DNA of 64,000 bases from Flavobacterium ammoniigenes (lineage in GTDB: Bacteria; Bacteroidota; Bacteroidia; Flavobacteriales; Flavobacteriaceae): NCBI RefSeq assembly GCF_020886055.1, contig NZ_AP025184.1:124001-188000 (forward strand), written 5' to 3'. The position numbers and the translations under genes are program-made. Shown here in pieces: positions 51,944-61,266 of this stretch. The notes beneath the pieces are model-generated. The model had not been told where the DNA came from. It saw only the letters and a program-made list of their open reading frames with translations, and did no database searches. Numbering within the stretch: position 1 is the stretch's first letter; the number at the start of each line of letters is the position of its first letter.

Positions 51944-53407
51944 CTATTTATGGAGTTGTTCTAATAGTTCTTTTACAATTTTCATGTCGTCAAAATCATG
52001 ACGAACACCTTCTATTTCTTGGTAAGTTTCGTGGCCTTTACCAGCGATTAAAATGATATCATTGGGCTGAGCCAATTGGCAAGCCGTTTTAATAGCTTGT
52101 TTTCTATCGGTGATTGATAAAATTCTTTTGAAATTTTGTGGCGCCACACCTTGTTCCATTTCGCTAATGATTACAGTTGCATCCTCATTTCTTGGATTGT
52201 CCGAAGTCAAAATAGCTTTGTCACTCAAGTCAGAAGCAATTCCTCCCATAACAGGACGTTTTGCTTTATCACGATTTCCACCACAACCCACAACCGTTAT
52301 CAATTGTTCGTTTTTAGTTCGGATATCATTAATCGTTTTCAATACATTTTCTAATGCATCTGGCGTATGTGCATAATCTACAATTGCAGTAATATTGGAC
52401 TCTGAAACGATGTATTGAAAACGTCCTGAAACACTTTCTAACTCCGACAATAATCGCAATGCTTCCAAACTTTCCATGCCTAATTCAATTGCGGTTCCGT
52501 AGATCGCTAATAAATTATAGGCATTAAACGTTCCAATCAATTTTACCCAAACTTCATTGCCGTTGATTTTTAACAACAAACCAGACAATTGGCTTTCTAA
52601 AATTTGTGCTTTATAATCGGCATACGATTTTAAGGCGTAGGTACATTTTTTGGCAACGGTATTTTGTAATAAAACCGGTCCATTTTTATCGTCGATATTG
52701 GATAACGCAAAAGCTGTTTTTGGCAAATGATCAAAAAATGACTTTTTCACATCACGGTATTCAGCAAATGTGGCGTGGTAATCCAAATGATCGTGAGATA
52801 AATTGGTAAACACACCTCCCACAAAATGCAATGCCTCTGTGCGTTTCTGATGAATTCCATGCGAACTCACTTCCATAAAACAGTATTCTACTCCTTCGGC
52901 AATCATTGTTGCCAAATACTGATTAATCGTAATCGAATCGGGAGTGGTGTGTGTGGCTTTGTATTCCACTTCATCTACCATAATTTTTACAGTAGAAAGC
53001 AGGCCTACTTTATAACCCGCCTTTTTATACAATTGATACAATAAAGAGGCAATTGTTGTTTTTCCATTGGTCCCAGTAACGCCCACCAATTGCAATTTTT
53101 GCGAAGGATGATCAAAATAATTGGCGGCCATAACTGCCAATGCTGTATTGGTGTCTTTAACTTGAATATAGGTAATCCCTTCGGTAATTGTTTCAGGTAA
53201 TGTGTCACAAACAATAGCTGTAGCACCTAGCTCAATTGCTTTTGCAATAAACTCATGCCCATCAGAAATCGTCCCTCTGATCGCTACAAAAAGATCATTT
53301 TGCGCAATTTTTCTAGAATCAAAATCGATTTTACCGATCGTAATTTCTGTCGAACCTTTAACCGCTTCGATCGCTACCTTATATAATATGTCTTTTAGTA
53401 TGCTCAC
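51944..53407 (-). CDS. murE: UDP-MurNAc-tripeptide synthetase MurE (probably meso-DAP adding)
   Basis: Cytoplasmic Mur ligase for the third stem residue. 487 aa. ATP loop TGTNGKTTIASLL starts at 111, THTTPDS lies in the UDP-MurNAc site, EVSSHGIHQKR and NLSHDHLDYH are central, and the C-domain has VDYAHTPDALENVL. The substrate motif DNPRNE (near 405) marks meso-diaminopimelate specificity. The gene overlaps the ftsI-type gene upstream by 4 bp (ATGA type). Confidence 0.96.
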   Translation of the reverse strand: MSILKDILYKVAIEAVKGSTEITIGKIDFDSRKIAQNDLFVAIRGTISDGHEFIAKAIELGATAIVCDTLPETITEGITYIQVKDTNTALAVMAANYFDHPSQKLQLVGVTGTNGKTTIASLLYQLYKKAGYKVGLLSTVKIMVDEVEYKATHTTPDSITINQYLATMIAEGVEYCFMEVSSHGIHQKRTEALHFVGGVFTNLSHDHLDYHATFAEYRDVKKSFFDHLPKTAFALSNIDDKNGPVLLQNTVAKKCTYALKSYADYKAQILESQLSGLLLKINGNEVWVKLIGTFNAYNLLAIYGTAIELGMESLEALRLLSELESVSGRFQYIVSESNITAIVDYAHTPDALENVLKTINDIRTKNEQLITVVGCGGNRDKAKRPVMGGIASDLSDKAILTSDNPRNEDATVIISEMEQGVAPQNFKRILSITDRKQAIKTACQLAQPNDIILIAGKGHETYQEIEGVRHDFDDMKIVKELLEQLHK

Positions 53408-55404
53408 GATAATTCTAGTACTATAGTTGTGTTCTTTGCTATATTTTGTCCTGCTTGTAGTGATTGCTTTTTCACTTTTCCTAAGCCTTTGATTTTAACT
53501 CTAATTCCTAAATTTTCTAACAATGCTATCGCATCCATGCCAGACATCCCTTTAACATTAGGAATGGTGTTTTCTCTTTTGTGCGAATAGGTCGTATACG
53601 AAGCGTAGTCCGATTCTTGTTTAGGAATTTTTCTATCAATTTTTCTAATTGTATTGGTAGAAGGAGCATCAGTAAATATTTTTTGAGCAATACGCTTAAA
53701 TACAGGTCCCGCCACATCGGCACCATAGTAATTATTATGAGCAGTGTTAGGTCTATGCACCATTACGATACAAGTGTACTGAGGTTTATTAGCAGGAAAA
53801 TAGCCAACGAATGAAGACGCATAGTACATGCCTGAACCTGTTTTACTTCCATAACCCATTTGAGCCGTTCCAGTTTTTCCTGCCATTGGAAACTCTTTAG
53901 TATACAATGACTTAGCTGTTCCTCGTTTTACAACATTTTCTAATATTGCGCGAACTTTCTTTAAAGTTTCTGGAGAACAAACTCTTGGATTCATAACCTG
54001 AGTATCGAATTTTTTAATGGTCGTATTCCATTTTTTAATTTCAGAAACCAATTGTGGTTTAACCATTACACCATTGTTAGCTACCGAATTATAAAAGGTT
54101 AATGTTTGCATTGGCGTGATAGTAATACCATAACCAAAAGCCATCCATGGAAGTGAAATTTTAGACCATCTAGCTTGTCCTGGTTTTGGAATAATTGGAG
54201 TAGCTTCTCCTTTTAATTCTAAACCTATTTTTTTATCTAGCCCCCAATCTTCAATGTGTTTTATAAATTTTGACGGATTGTTTTTGTAATTGTTATACAC
54301 TGATTGTACCATAACTGTATTGGAGGAAACTTCAAATCCATGTCCTAAAGAAACTCTTCCCATTCCTTTATGAGAATCCACTACATTTTTTCCAAAGTAA
54401 GTTATCACTCCACCTCTGGCATCAAAAACAGTACTTGTGTCAGCTACTTTATCTTCTAACACTGACATAAGATCTACTAATTTGAAAGTAGAACCTGGAT
54501 CATGCGCTTCTGTAATAGCGTAATTTAGTGTTTCATTATAGGTTCCATCACTAAGTCTACCTAAGTTTGAAATCGCTTTAATATGACCTGTTTTGGTTTC
54601 CATCACCACAACACAACCATGTTCTGCTTCGTATTCTTCCAACTGTTTCAACAACGCATGATGAGCAATATCTTGAATGAATACATCGATTGTAGAAATA
54701 ACATCATATCCATCAATGGGGTCGATCTCGTTAAAATCTCGAATAGGCTTCCATTGTCCTTTGGCAATTTTTTGTTTTAAAATTTTACCATCTTTACCGT
54801 TTAAGTATTTTCTGTAAGCCCATTCAATACCTTTCCCGTCAGGAGTACTATCTGGCTTCATTCTTTCGTAACCAATGGTTCGTTCAGCAATTCTTCCAAT
54901 TGGATATTCTCTTACAGGTTCCGGTTTAACGATTATTCCACCTTTGTTAGCCCCCTCTTTAAACAATGGAAAACCTTTAATTTTAACATAATCCGTATAA
55001 CTCAAACCACGAGCGATTAAGAAATACCTGTTGTTGGTAGCTCTAGCTTTGCGCAAAGCTCTTTCGTAATAATTAGAAGGTTTACCTAACAAATAAGCTA
55101 AGGAATCAGCTAATGAGTCAACGGTGCTTTGAAACAATTCTGATTTTGGCACAAAAGCATCAAATCGGATTTCGTAATTTGGAATTGAGGTCGCCAACAA
55201 ACTACCATCTGAAGAGTAGATATTTCCTTTATTGGCTTTAATCTCAAATTCTTTAACTGTTTTTTCTTTGGCTTTATTTCGGTAAAAATCCCCTTGCACC
55301 CATTGAATATTAGTCAATTTGAAGACAATAGCAACCGCCATCAAAAACATAGCAAAAGCCACAAGATAGATACGATAAGAAATATGTTTATCTTCTACTG
55401 CCAT
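53404..55404 (-). CDS. ftsI: Division-type class B penicillin-binding protein with PASTA domain
   Basis: Transpeptidase for septal cross-linking. 666 aa. One N-terminal membrane helix (about 9-27) is followed by the PBP dimer domain with EPVREYPIGRIAERTIG and a transpeptidase domain. The latter has the active-site Ser in DPGSTFKLVDL near residue 300, the SSN motif in EVSSNTVMVQS and GKTGTAQMG near 504. A C-terminal PASTA domain (about 605-666, IPNVKGMSGMDAIALLENLG) is usual in this phylum. It is the partner of FtsW. It overlaps ftsL by 10 bp and murE by 4 bp. Confidence 0.96.
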   Translation of the reverse strand: MAVEDKHISYRIYLVAFAMFLMAVAIVFKLTNIQWVQGDFYRNKAKEKTVKEFEIKANKGNIYSSDGSLLATSIPNYEIRFDAFVPKSELFQSTVDSLADSLAYLLGKPSNYYERALRKARATNNRYFLIARGLSYTDYVKIKGFPLFKEGANKGGIIVKPEPVREYPIGRIAERTIGYERMKPDSTPDGKGIEWAYRKYLNGKDGKILKQKIAKGQWKPIRDFNEIDPIDGYDVISTIDVFIQDIAHHALLKQLEEYEAEHGCVVVMETKTGHIKAISNLGRLSDGTYNETLNYAITEAHDPGSTFKLVDLMSVLEDKVADTSTVFDARGGVITYFGKNVVDSHKGMGRVSLGHGFEVSSNTVMVQSVYNNYKNNPSKFIKHIEDWGLDKKIGLELKGEATPIIPKPGQARWSKISLPWMAFGYGITITPMQTLTFYNSVANNGVMVKPQLVSEIKKWNTTIKKFDTQVMNPRVCSPETLKKVRAILENVVKRGTAKSLYTKEFPMAGKTGTAQMGYGSKTGSGMYYASSFVGYFPANKPQYTCIVMVHRPNTAHNNYYGADVAGPVFKRIAQKIFTDAPSTNTIRKIDRKIPKQESDYASYTTYSHKRENTIPNVKGMSGMDAIALLENLGIRVKIKGLGKVKKQSLQAGQNIAKNTTIVLELS

Positions 55405-55742
55405 AATTTTTCAAAAAAACCTTTTTCTACTTCTTTTACTACTTTAATTTTTACTGGAGGAACCGTTGAAGGCAGAATTAATCTTGCTTCCATTTGTTTA
55501 GCAACTGTCGATTCCATTTTTAATTTCATCAATTCCGAACGTCTGTCCACAAACTCTGAACGCAATTCTTTAACTTCATTATTTAGTTCAGCAATACGAA
55601 AAACTTTTTGCTCATAGCGTTGTGTATTTGCAATCATCACAATAGCCAAACCGATAATAAATACGATAAAACGCCAGTTTTTTATAGCATCCTCGTCTAG
55701 TAAAAATCGCGCTTTCAATATGCCGTACAATCCGTGTTTCAT
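55395..55742 (-). CDS. ftsL: FtsL-like divisome protein
   Basis: 115 aa: a short cytoplasmic N-terminus, one membrane helix (about 26-42, FIVFIIGLAIVMIANT) and an extracytoplasmic coiled coil (IAELNNEVKELRSEFV, then RRSELMKLK). FtsL is poorly conserved, and the topology plus the slot between rsmH and ftsI make the case. It lies 8 bp after rsmH and overlaps ftsI. Confidence 0.88.
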   Translation of the reverse strand: MKHGLYGILKARFLLDEDAIKNWRFIVFIIGLAIVMIANTQRYEQKVFRIAELNNEVKELRSEFVDRRSELMKLKMESTVAKQMEARLILPSTVPPVKIKVVKEVEKGFFEKLWQ

Positions 55743-55750
55743 AACAAAAA

Positions 55751-56659
55751 CTATATTTTTTCAGCTATACGTAGCTTAGCACTTCGTGCTCTATTGTTCT
55801 CTTTGATTTGCTCGTTATTTGGAACAATTAATTTTCCAACCGTTCTAAATGGTACCGAAAAATTGCCAAAAAAATCTCGTTCTGGCTCTCCTTCAAACAG
55901 GCCGTTTTTTACAAATCGCTTTACCAATCGATCCTCAAGAGAGTGATACGAAATAATGCTCAAACGTCCTTCTGGTTTTAAAATTTCTAATGATTGTTCT
56001 AAAAATTCTTTCAAAACATCCATTTCTTGATTCACTTCAATTCGGATAGCCTGGTACATTTGAGCCAAAATTTTATGACTCTTGTGAGCCGGTAAAAATC
56101 GACTCAACACTTGTTTTAATTGTTCGGTATTTCGGATTGGTGCTTTCTCTCTTGCTTCCAAAATTACTCTTGCAATAGCAGGTGCATTTTTCAACTCACC
56201 GTAATCCAAGAATACCCTGCGCAAATTATCTTCATCGTACTCATTTACCACTCGATAGGCGCTCAAATCATTTTTCTGACTCATTCTCATGTCCAATTCA
56301 GCATCAAAACGAGTAGAAAATCCTCTTTCGGCTACATCAAATTGATGAGATGAAACCCCTAAGTCTCCTAAAATCCCATCCACGGCTTTAACGTTATGAA
56401 ATCGTAAAAAACGTTTGATAAATCTGAAATTTTCATTGATAAGAACAAAACGATCATCTTGTAACGCATTTGCTAAAGCATCTTCATCCTGATCGAAAGC
56501 ATATAATTTTCCGTTTGGCCCTAATCGATTTAGAATCTCTCTAGAATGACCTCCACCACCAAAAGTAACATCAACATAAACACCCTCAGGATGAATATTC
56601 AACCCATCAACAGACTCGTGCAACAATACTGGATTATGATATTCCATTGTCGTCATCAT
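55751..56659 (-). CDS. rsmH: 16S rRNA (cytosine-1402-N4) methyltransferase
   Basis: 302 aa SAM-dependent methyltransferase of the MraW family. It opens with YHNPVLLHESVDGLNI, SAM loop DVTFGGGGHSREIL at about 30-43, GILGDLGVSSHQFD near 95, RGFSTRFDAELDMRM, and ISYHSLEDRLVKRF near 232. It modifies the ribosomal P-site region. The gene overlaps the end of mraZ by 26 bp. The usual dcw order mraZ-rsmH-ftsL is kept. Confidence 0.96.
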   Translation of the reverse strand: MMTTMEYHNPVLLHESVDGLNIHPEGVYVDVTFGGGGHSREILNRLGPNGKLYAFDQDEDALANALQDDRFVLINENFRFIKRFLRFHNVKAVDGILGDLGVSSHQFDVAERGFSTRFDAELDMRMSQKNDLSAYRVVNEYDEDNLRRVFLDYGELKNAPAIARVILEAREKAPIRNTEQLKQVLSRFLPAHKSHKILAQMYQAIRIEVNQEMDVLKEFLEQSLEILKPEGRLSIISYHSLEDRLVKRFVKNGLFEGEPERDFFGNFSVPFRTVGKLIVPNNEQIKENNRARSAKLRIAEKI

Positions 56660-57107
56660 TTACATTACCCATTACATCTTCTGCTAAATCTGCAAAATCA
56701 ATATCTTCTCCGTTAATTGATTTTTCATACAACTCTTTATCCCAGATCTCTACAATATTGACTGCTGAAGAAAAAACCACCTCTTTTGAAATACTCGCAA
56801 AACCAACTAAATCTTTAGGAACTAATAGTCTTCCCAAAGCATCAATTTCAACCACTTTAACTCCAGCCGTAAAGCGACGGATAAAGTCATTGTTCTTTTT
56901 AACAAACCGATTTAATTTATTGATTTTTTGCATCATCAAATTCCACTCTTGCATAGGATATAATTCCAAACAAGGTTGAAAAACAGAGCGTTTCAATACA
57001 AAACCATCCTGTAATGAGGAAGCCAATTGCTTTTTCAAAGGCGAAGGCATTAACACCCTTCCTTTAGCATCTACTTTGCACTCATATGTCCCTACGATTG
57101 TATTCAA
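56634..57107 (-). CDS. mraZ: Transcriptional regulator MraZ
   Basis: 157 aa, two AbrB-like repeats: YECKVDAKGRVLMPSPLKK (about 8-26) and VEIDALGRLLVPKDLVGFA (about 86-104). MraZ binds direct repeats ahead of its own gene and represses the dcw cluster. Three such repeats are visible 45-70 bp upstream of the start (57152-57176). It is the first gene of the 16-kb division and wall cluster. Confidence 0.96.
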   Translation of the reverse strand: MNTIVGTYECKVDAKGRVLMPSPLKKQLASSLQDGFVLKRSVFQPCLELYPMQEWNLMMQKINKLNRFVKKNNDFIRRFTAGVKVVEIDALGRLLVPKDLVGFASISKEVVFSSAVNIVEIWDKELYEKSINGEDIDFADLAEDVMGNVNDDDNGIS

Positions 57108-57132
57108 AAAATTGTATTTAAATGATTCTAAG

Positions 57133-57176
57133 CAAAAATATAAAATATTTTACCACATTTTACCACAATATACCAC
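57133..57176 (-). promoter_or_regulatory. MraZ box array and dcw promoter
   Basis: On the minus strand three GTGGT repeats are spaced exactly 10 bp apart (complement ACCAC at 57152-57156, 57162-57166, 57172-57176), the arrangement bound by MraZ. TATTTTTG (57140-57133) fits the -7 consensus, so the boxes cover the -33 region and binding would repress. A further GTGGGG lies at 57192-57197. The remaining intergenic DNA to 57411 shows no gene. Confidence 0.75.
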
Positions 57177-57411
57177 TTTGTTAATAAGTTTCCCCACATA
57201 TTGCCAAAAACCCTTAATTTTTAAACAATCAACAGATTAAGCACTTTTTGAACTTGTTTATAAACTAGGTTCGTTTTTTTAAATAATAACATATGTGCAC
57301 CTAGTATTTTAACAAGAAAAAGGATTCTCTTATTAAAAAACGACTTCAATAATTTATATTTTGGTATTAAATCCTATATTTGTCAAAATTGAAAAATAGG
57401 GATCCGAAAAA

Positions 57412-58185
57412 ATGGAAGAACACTATAAAAAAGAAGGAAAATACAGTTATTTTGAAGCCGGAGAAGGAACACCAATCGTTATTCTACATGGACTAATGGG
57501 AGGCTTAAGCAATTTTAATGGAGTTGCCAATTACTTTTCTGACAAAGGATACAAAATAATCATTCCTGATTTACCTATTTATACCCAAAGTCTTTTGAGA
57601 ACTAATGTTAAAGCTTTTGCTAAATATGTGAAAGACTTTATTACATTCAAAGGATTAGACAATGTCATTTTACTAGGAAATTCTCTTGGTGGTCACATCG
57701 CTTTGTACCATACTAAAATGTATCCCGAAAAAGTAGCTGGATTAGTAATTACTGGAAGTTCTGGTTTATACGAAAGCGCTATGGGAGATAGTTATCCAAA
57801 AAGAGGGGATTATGAATACATAAAGAAAAAAGCCCAAGATGTGTTTTACGATCCTAAAGTAGCTACACCAGAGCTAGTTGATGAAGTATACGCCTCTGTA
57901 AACGATCGAATAAAACTAATTAAAACCTTAACAATAGCTAAAAGTGCTATTCGTCATAATATGGCAAAAGATCTTCCTAAAATGAAGGTGCCAACTTGTA
58001 TAATTTGGGGGAAAAATGATAAAGTTACACCGCCCGAAGTGGGAGATGAATTCAATCGACTTTTACCTAACTCTTCTTTGTACTGGATAGATAAATGTGG
58101 CCATGCCGCTATGATGGAACATCCAGATGAATTCAACAGCATTTTAGAAAATTGGTTAACCAATGTGTACCAACCACTTTCTTAA
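57412..58185 (+). CDS. Alpha/beta hydrolase
   Basis: 257 aa cytoplasmic alpha/beta-hydrolase fold protein. The oxyanion segment VILHGLMGG is at 23-31, nucleophile elbow GNSLGG with S91 at 89-94, acidic residue in WGKNDKVTPPE near 206, and catalytic His in CGHAAMMEHP near 225. The triad is complete. The substrate is unknown. It starts a short + strand pair with engB (19 bp apart) and diverges from mraZ. Confidence 0.9.
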   Translation: MEEHYKKEGKYSYFEAGEGTPIVILHGLMGGLSNFNGVANYFSDKGYKIIIPDLPIYTQSLLRTNVKAFAKYVKDFITFKGLDNVILLGNSLGGHIALYHTKMYPEKVAGLVITGSSGLYESAMGDSYPKRGDYEYIKKKAQDVFYDPKVATPELVDEVYASVNDRIKLIKTLTIAKSAIRHNMAKDLPKMKVPTCIIWGKNDKVTPPEVGDEFNRLLPNSSLYWIDKCGHAAMMEHPDEFNSILENWLTNVYQPLS

Positions 58186-58204
58186 ATCTGTATAAAACAC
58201 AATT

Positions 58205-58825
58205 ATGAAAATTACTACTGCTGAATTTATAATTAGCAACTCTGAAGTTGATAAATGCCCGAAGGACTTTTTGCCCGAATATGCCTTTATTGGACGTTCA
58301 AATGTAGGTAAGTCTTCGTTAATCAATATGCTAACGAATCATAAAAGTTTAGCTAAAACATCCGGAAGACCAGGAAAAACTCAGTTAATCAATCACTTTT
58401 TAATTAATAAAAATTGGTTTTTGGTTGATTTACCAGGATATGGTTATGCCAAAGTATCCAAGAAAACCAAATCCATTTTCCAACAATTCATTACGGATTA
58501 TTTTGAAACTCGCGAGCAATTAGTATGTGCTTTTGTTTTAATTGACATCCGCCATGAAGCCCAGACCATTGATATTGAATTCATGTCCTATATGGGAGAA
58601 AGTGAAATACCCTTTTGTATTATCTTTACCAAAGCTGACAAAATCAGTAAGGTGAAAATTGACTCACATGTTGCCGCTTATAAAAAGAAAATGTTTGCTA
58701 ATAATTGGGCCGAAATGCCCCACTACTTTGTAACCTCCGCTACAGAAGCAACTGGAAAAGAAGAACTATTGAGTTATATAGACGAAGTCAATCAGGAAGT
58801 ATTTAAAAATCAAAATGAATTTTAG
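58205..58825 (+). CDS. engB: Ribosome biogenesis GTPase EngB (YihA/YsxC)
   Basis: 206 aa TRAFAC GTPase needed for large-subunit assembly. G1 GRSNVGKSSLI is at 30-40, G2 region SGRPGKTQ, G3 DLPGYGYA near 80, G4 FTKADK near 142, and G5 TSATEATGK near 178. All motifs are intact and the length is standard. It is paired with the hydrolase upstream and ends at a strong bidirectional terminator. Confidence 0.96.
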   Translation: MKITTAEFIISNSEVDKCPKDFLPEYAFIGRSNVGKSSLINMLTNHKSLAKTSGRPGKTQLINHFLINKNWFLVDLPGYGYAKVSKKTKSIFQQFITDYFETREQLVCAFVLIDIRHEAQTIDIEFMSYMGESEIPFCIIFTKADKISKVKIDSHVAAYKKKMFANNWAEMPHYFVTSATEATGKEELLSYIDEVNQEVFKNQNEF

Positions 58826-58840
58826 AGGAGTACATAAAAA

Positions 58841-58877
58841 ACAACAAAGCCAAAACGTAATGTTTTGGCTTTGTTGT
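58841..58877. terminator. Bidirectional terminator between engB and gldC
   Basis: A perfect 16-bp stem (58841-58856 with 58862-58877) and a 5-nt loop, between two convergent genes, with A-run and T-rich flanks. Confidence 0.85.
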
Positions 58878-58892
58878 TATAAATAAAGTTAG

Positions 58893-59228
58893 TTATTTAA
58901 CCAACTCCAATTTTTCGGCAAAATAGTCGCAAAAATCTTTCATTGTATTGGTCATTTTTTCATCATCTGTAGCTCGTTTAAAAGTATCAGACATGGCTAC
59001 CAATGTTTGATGAAAGAAAATTTTCATTTCATCAACCGGCATGTCTTTGGTCCACAAATCTATACGCATCGTTTCTTTGGCTTTACTATCCCAAATAGAC
59101 AACATAATAGCTTTTGCTTCCTCTTTTGCAATACCGCCATCTTCTGCAGTCCAAAATAGTTTTTCGGGTACTCGATTGGAATCTAATTCAATTTCGAATT
59201 TAATTTCTGAGGTGATCAAATCTGACAT
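58893..59228 (-). CDS. gldC: Gliding motility protein GldC
   Basis: 111 aa, soluble, matching GldC in length and in the start TSEIKFEIELDSNRVPEKL followed by WTAEDGG. GldC is specific to Bacteroidota and supports gliding with GldB; its biochemical role is unknown. The start overlaps the gldB stop (TAATG), so the two are translationally coupled, as in gliding Flavobacterium. Confidence 0.93.
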   Translation of the reverse strand: MSDLITSEIKFEIELDSNRVPEKLFWTAEDGGIAKEEAKAIMLSIWDSKAKETMRIDLWTKDMPVDEMKIFFHQTLVAMSDTFKRATDDEKMTNTMKDFCDYFAEKLELVK

Positions 59229-60184
59229 TATTTCTTAGGTTTATATTTTGATTTTTCAAATAGTTCTTTGGCATTCATATCTAACAATTTTGCTAACGGA
59301 ACGTCATTATTTTCAGCAAAAGAACGAACAATTTGCCATCCTATCCAAGCGCCAACTTGACCTGGTGATTCATTGTCTATTTCTAAATAAAATTTTGAAA
59401 ATGGTGCTGGTGCAATAAATCGAGAGGTTAATTTCGACTCATCACTATACAGCATTTCATTTTCCAAAAAGTAACGCCAAATATACGTTTCATTTTCTTC
59501 GCACCAACTAATTTCTTTTGGACTGTACCCCATTTTTTCGGCATCTGAATACGCTGGCAACAAAAGGTCTTTTAGGTAGAGTTGTTTTCCATAATACACC
59601 ATTTGGCTTAATAAGGTTTTGTCTTTTCCAAAATTAATTTTAGTAGTGGCAAAACTCGAAACCAGATCAGGCATCATTTGCCTTGGTTCAAAATTTTGCT
59701 TGATGTATTTTGGAAATTCATAAAAACGATGGGCTTTACCTAAATACAATTCCAAAGATAAAATGACTAAACTATCTGCATAAATTGCTTTCGTATTGTA
59801 ATCCATCTCCGCAATTACTGTAACTGCTTTTGGTGTTTTTGTTTTTGGAAAATAGTGTTTAATATGTTTGAAAAGTGTCACTAATTCGGAATGAACCGGC
59901 TCGATATCACGGTATTTTTTTTGCACTTCTCCATATAGTTCCCGCCAAAGTGGATTCTGTATTTTATTGGTCCAAACACTATCGGGTACGCCCACGGGAA
60001 AAAAAATAGGGTACCTTTTTTTTATGCTTTGTAATTCATTTGGTTTGGATTCAAAAAATGCTTGGTCAAATCGTTCCACTTTAATGTCTACAGGAATTTC
60101 TTCAACTGCTTTTTCAACCGCTGTCTTTTTATCACAAGACCAGAATAGGCAGCAAAATAATAATGAATATAAATAGACCTTCAT
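59228..60184 (-). CDS. gldB: Gliding motility lipoprotein GldB
   Basis: 318 aa lipoprotein: signal with lipobox FWSC (Cys18), then a helical domain with VERFDQAFFESKPNELQSIK and the C-terminal GQVGAWIGWQIVRSF. GldB is required for gliding and type IX-dependent surface traffic, probably on the periplasmic side of the membrane. It forms a coupled pair with gldC and diverges from nadE. Confidence 0.93.
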   Translation of the reverse strand: MKVYLYSLLFCCLFWSCDKKTAVEKAVEEIPVDIKVERFDQAFFESKPNELQSIKKRYPIFFPVGVPDSVWTNKIQNPLWRELYGEVQKKYRDIEPVHSELVTLFKHIKHYFPKTKTPKAVTVIAEMDYNTKAIYADSLVILSLELYLGKAHRFYEFPKYIKQNFEPRQMMPDLVSSFATTKINFGKDKTLLSQMVYYGKQLYLKDLLLPAYSDAEKMGYSPKEISWCEENETYIWRYFLENEMLYSDESKLTSRFIAPAPFSKFYLEIDNESPGQVGAWIGWQIVRSFAENNDVPLAKLLDMNAKELFEKSKYKPKK

Positions 60185-60370
60185 ATAGAATATAGAATAT
60201 ACAATGTTTATAAATGACTAACCGTTTCGATATTTTTTTGCAAAAAACAAATAGTTACTCGCGATTTCACATTAATTATTTAAATTTGTTTCCAAAGCAT
60301 GAGGAAAACAGATGGATTTTGAATTGGTTCTGCAAATATACATTCCTGCTTTTTTAATACCTAAATTATT

Positions 60371-61177
60371 ATGTCGAAAAAAAGTACTCTTCAAGTTGAA
60401 AAGGCAAATGAATTTATTGTTAATTGGTTAAAAACCTATGCTATAAACGCAAAAGTAAATGGTTTTGTTGTAGGTATATCTGGAGGCGTTGACTCGGCTG
60501 TAACTTCAACACTTTGCGCACAAACCGGACTTCAAGTAGTTTGTGTCGAAATGCCAATTCACCAAGCTGAAAGTCATGTTAGTAGAGCTAGAGAACATAT
60601 TAGTCAATTAATGCAACGTTATCCTAATGTTTCTAGAGCCGAGACTAATTTAACTTCTATTTTTGAATCCTTCAAAGAAGTACTTCCAACAAATACCTCA
60701 GAATCTCAACTGAATTTAACTTTAGCTAATACACGCGCACGAATTCGAATGACTACTTTATACTATTATGGTGGCATTTATGGCTTATTAGTCGCAGGAA
60801 CGGGCAATAAAGTAGAAGATTTTGGTGTAGGTTTTTATACAAAATACGGTGACGGAGGAGTGGATCTAAGTCCTATTGCTGATTTATTAAAATCGGATGT
60901 TTTTGCTTTGGGTGCTTATTTAAAAATTCCTGAATCCATACTCAATGCCGCTCCAACCGATGGTTTATTTGGTGATGATAGAACTGATGAGGAACAGCTT
61001 GGCGCTAGTTACGACGAACTAGAATGGGCTATGCAACAAGATGAAGAAGGCAAATCCAGTAATGATTTTTCAGGAAGAAAAAAAATAGCATTTGAAATCT
61101 ACAAGCGATTAAACACTAGCAACCAACATAAAATGCAACCAATTCCAATCTGTTTAGTTCCAAAATCGTTGAAATAA
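60371..61177 (+). CDS. nadE: NAD+ synthetase (ammonia-dependent type)
   Basis: 268 aa. The PP-loop GISGGVDSAV is at 35-44, AGTGNKVEDFGVGFYTKYGD near 150-170, and the acidic loop PTDGLFGDDRTDEEQLG near 199. No glutaminase domain is fused, so it should use ammonia. It makes NAD+ from deamido-NAD+, the last step of synthesis. It is a single + strand gene with its own upstream region. Confidence 0.95.
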   Translation: MSKKSTLQVEKANEFIVNWLKTYAINAKVNGFVVGISGGVDSAVTSTLCAQTGLQVVCVEMPIHQAESHVSRAREHISQLMQRYPNVSRAETNLTSIFESFKEVLPTNTSESQLNLTLANTRARIRMTTLYYYGGIYGLLVAGTGNKVEDFGVGFYTKYGDGGVDLSPIADLLKSDVFALGAYLKIPESILNAAPTDGLFGDDRTDEEQLGASYDELEWAMQQDEEGKSSNDFSGRKKIAFEIYKRLNTSNQHKMQPIPICLVPKSLK

Positions 61178-61266
61178 TACATTTTAACTGATTCGCAATT
61201 GTTTACGGTTTTTATTTATTAGTTTTACTGCTCCAAAAACAAATAATAATTCTTAAAAACCATTTT

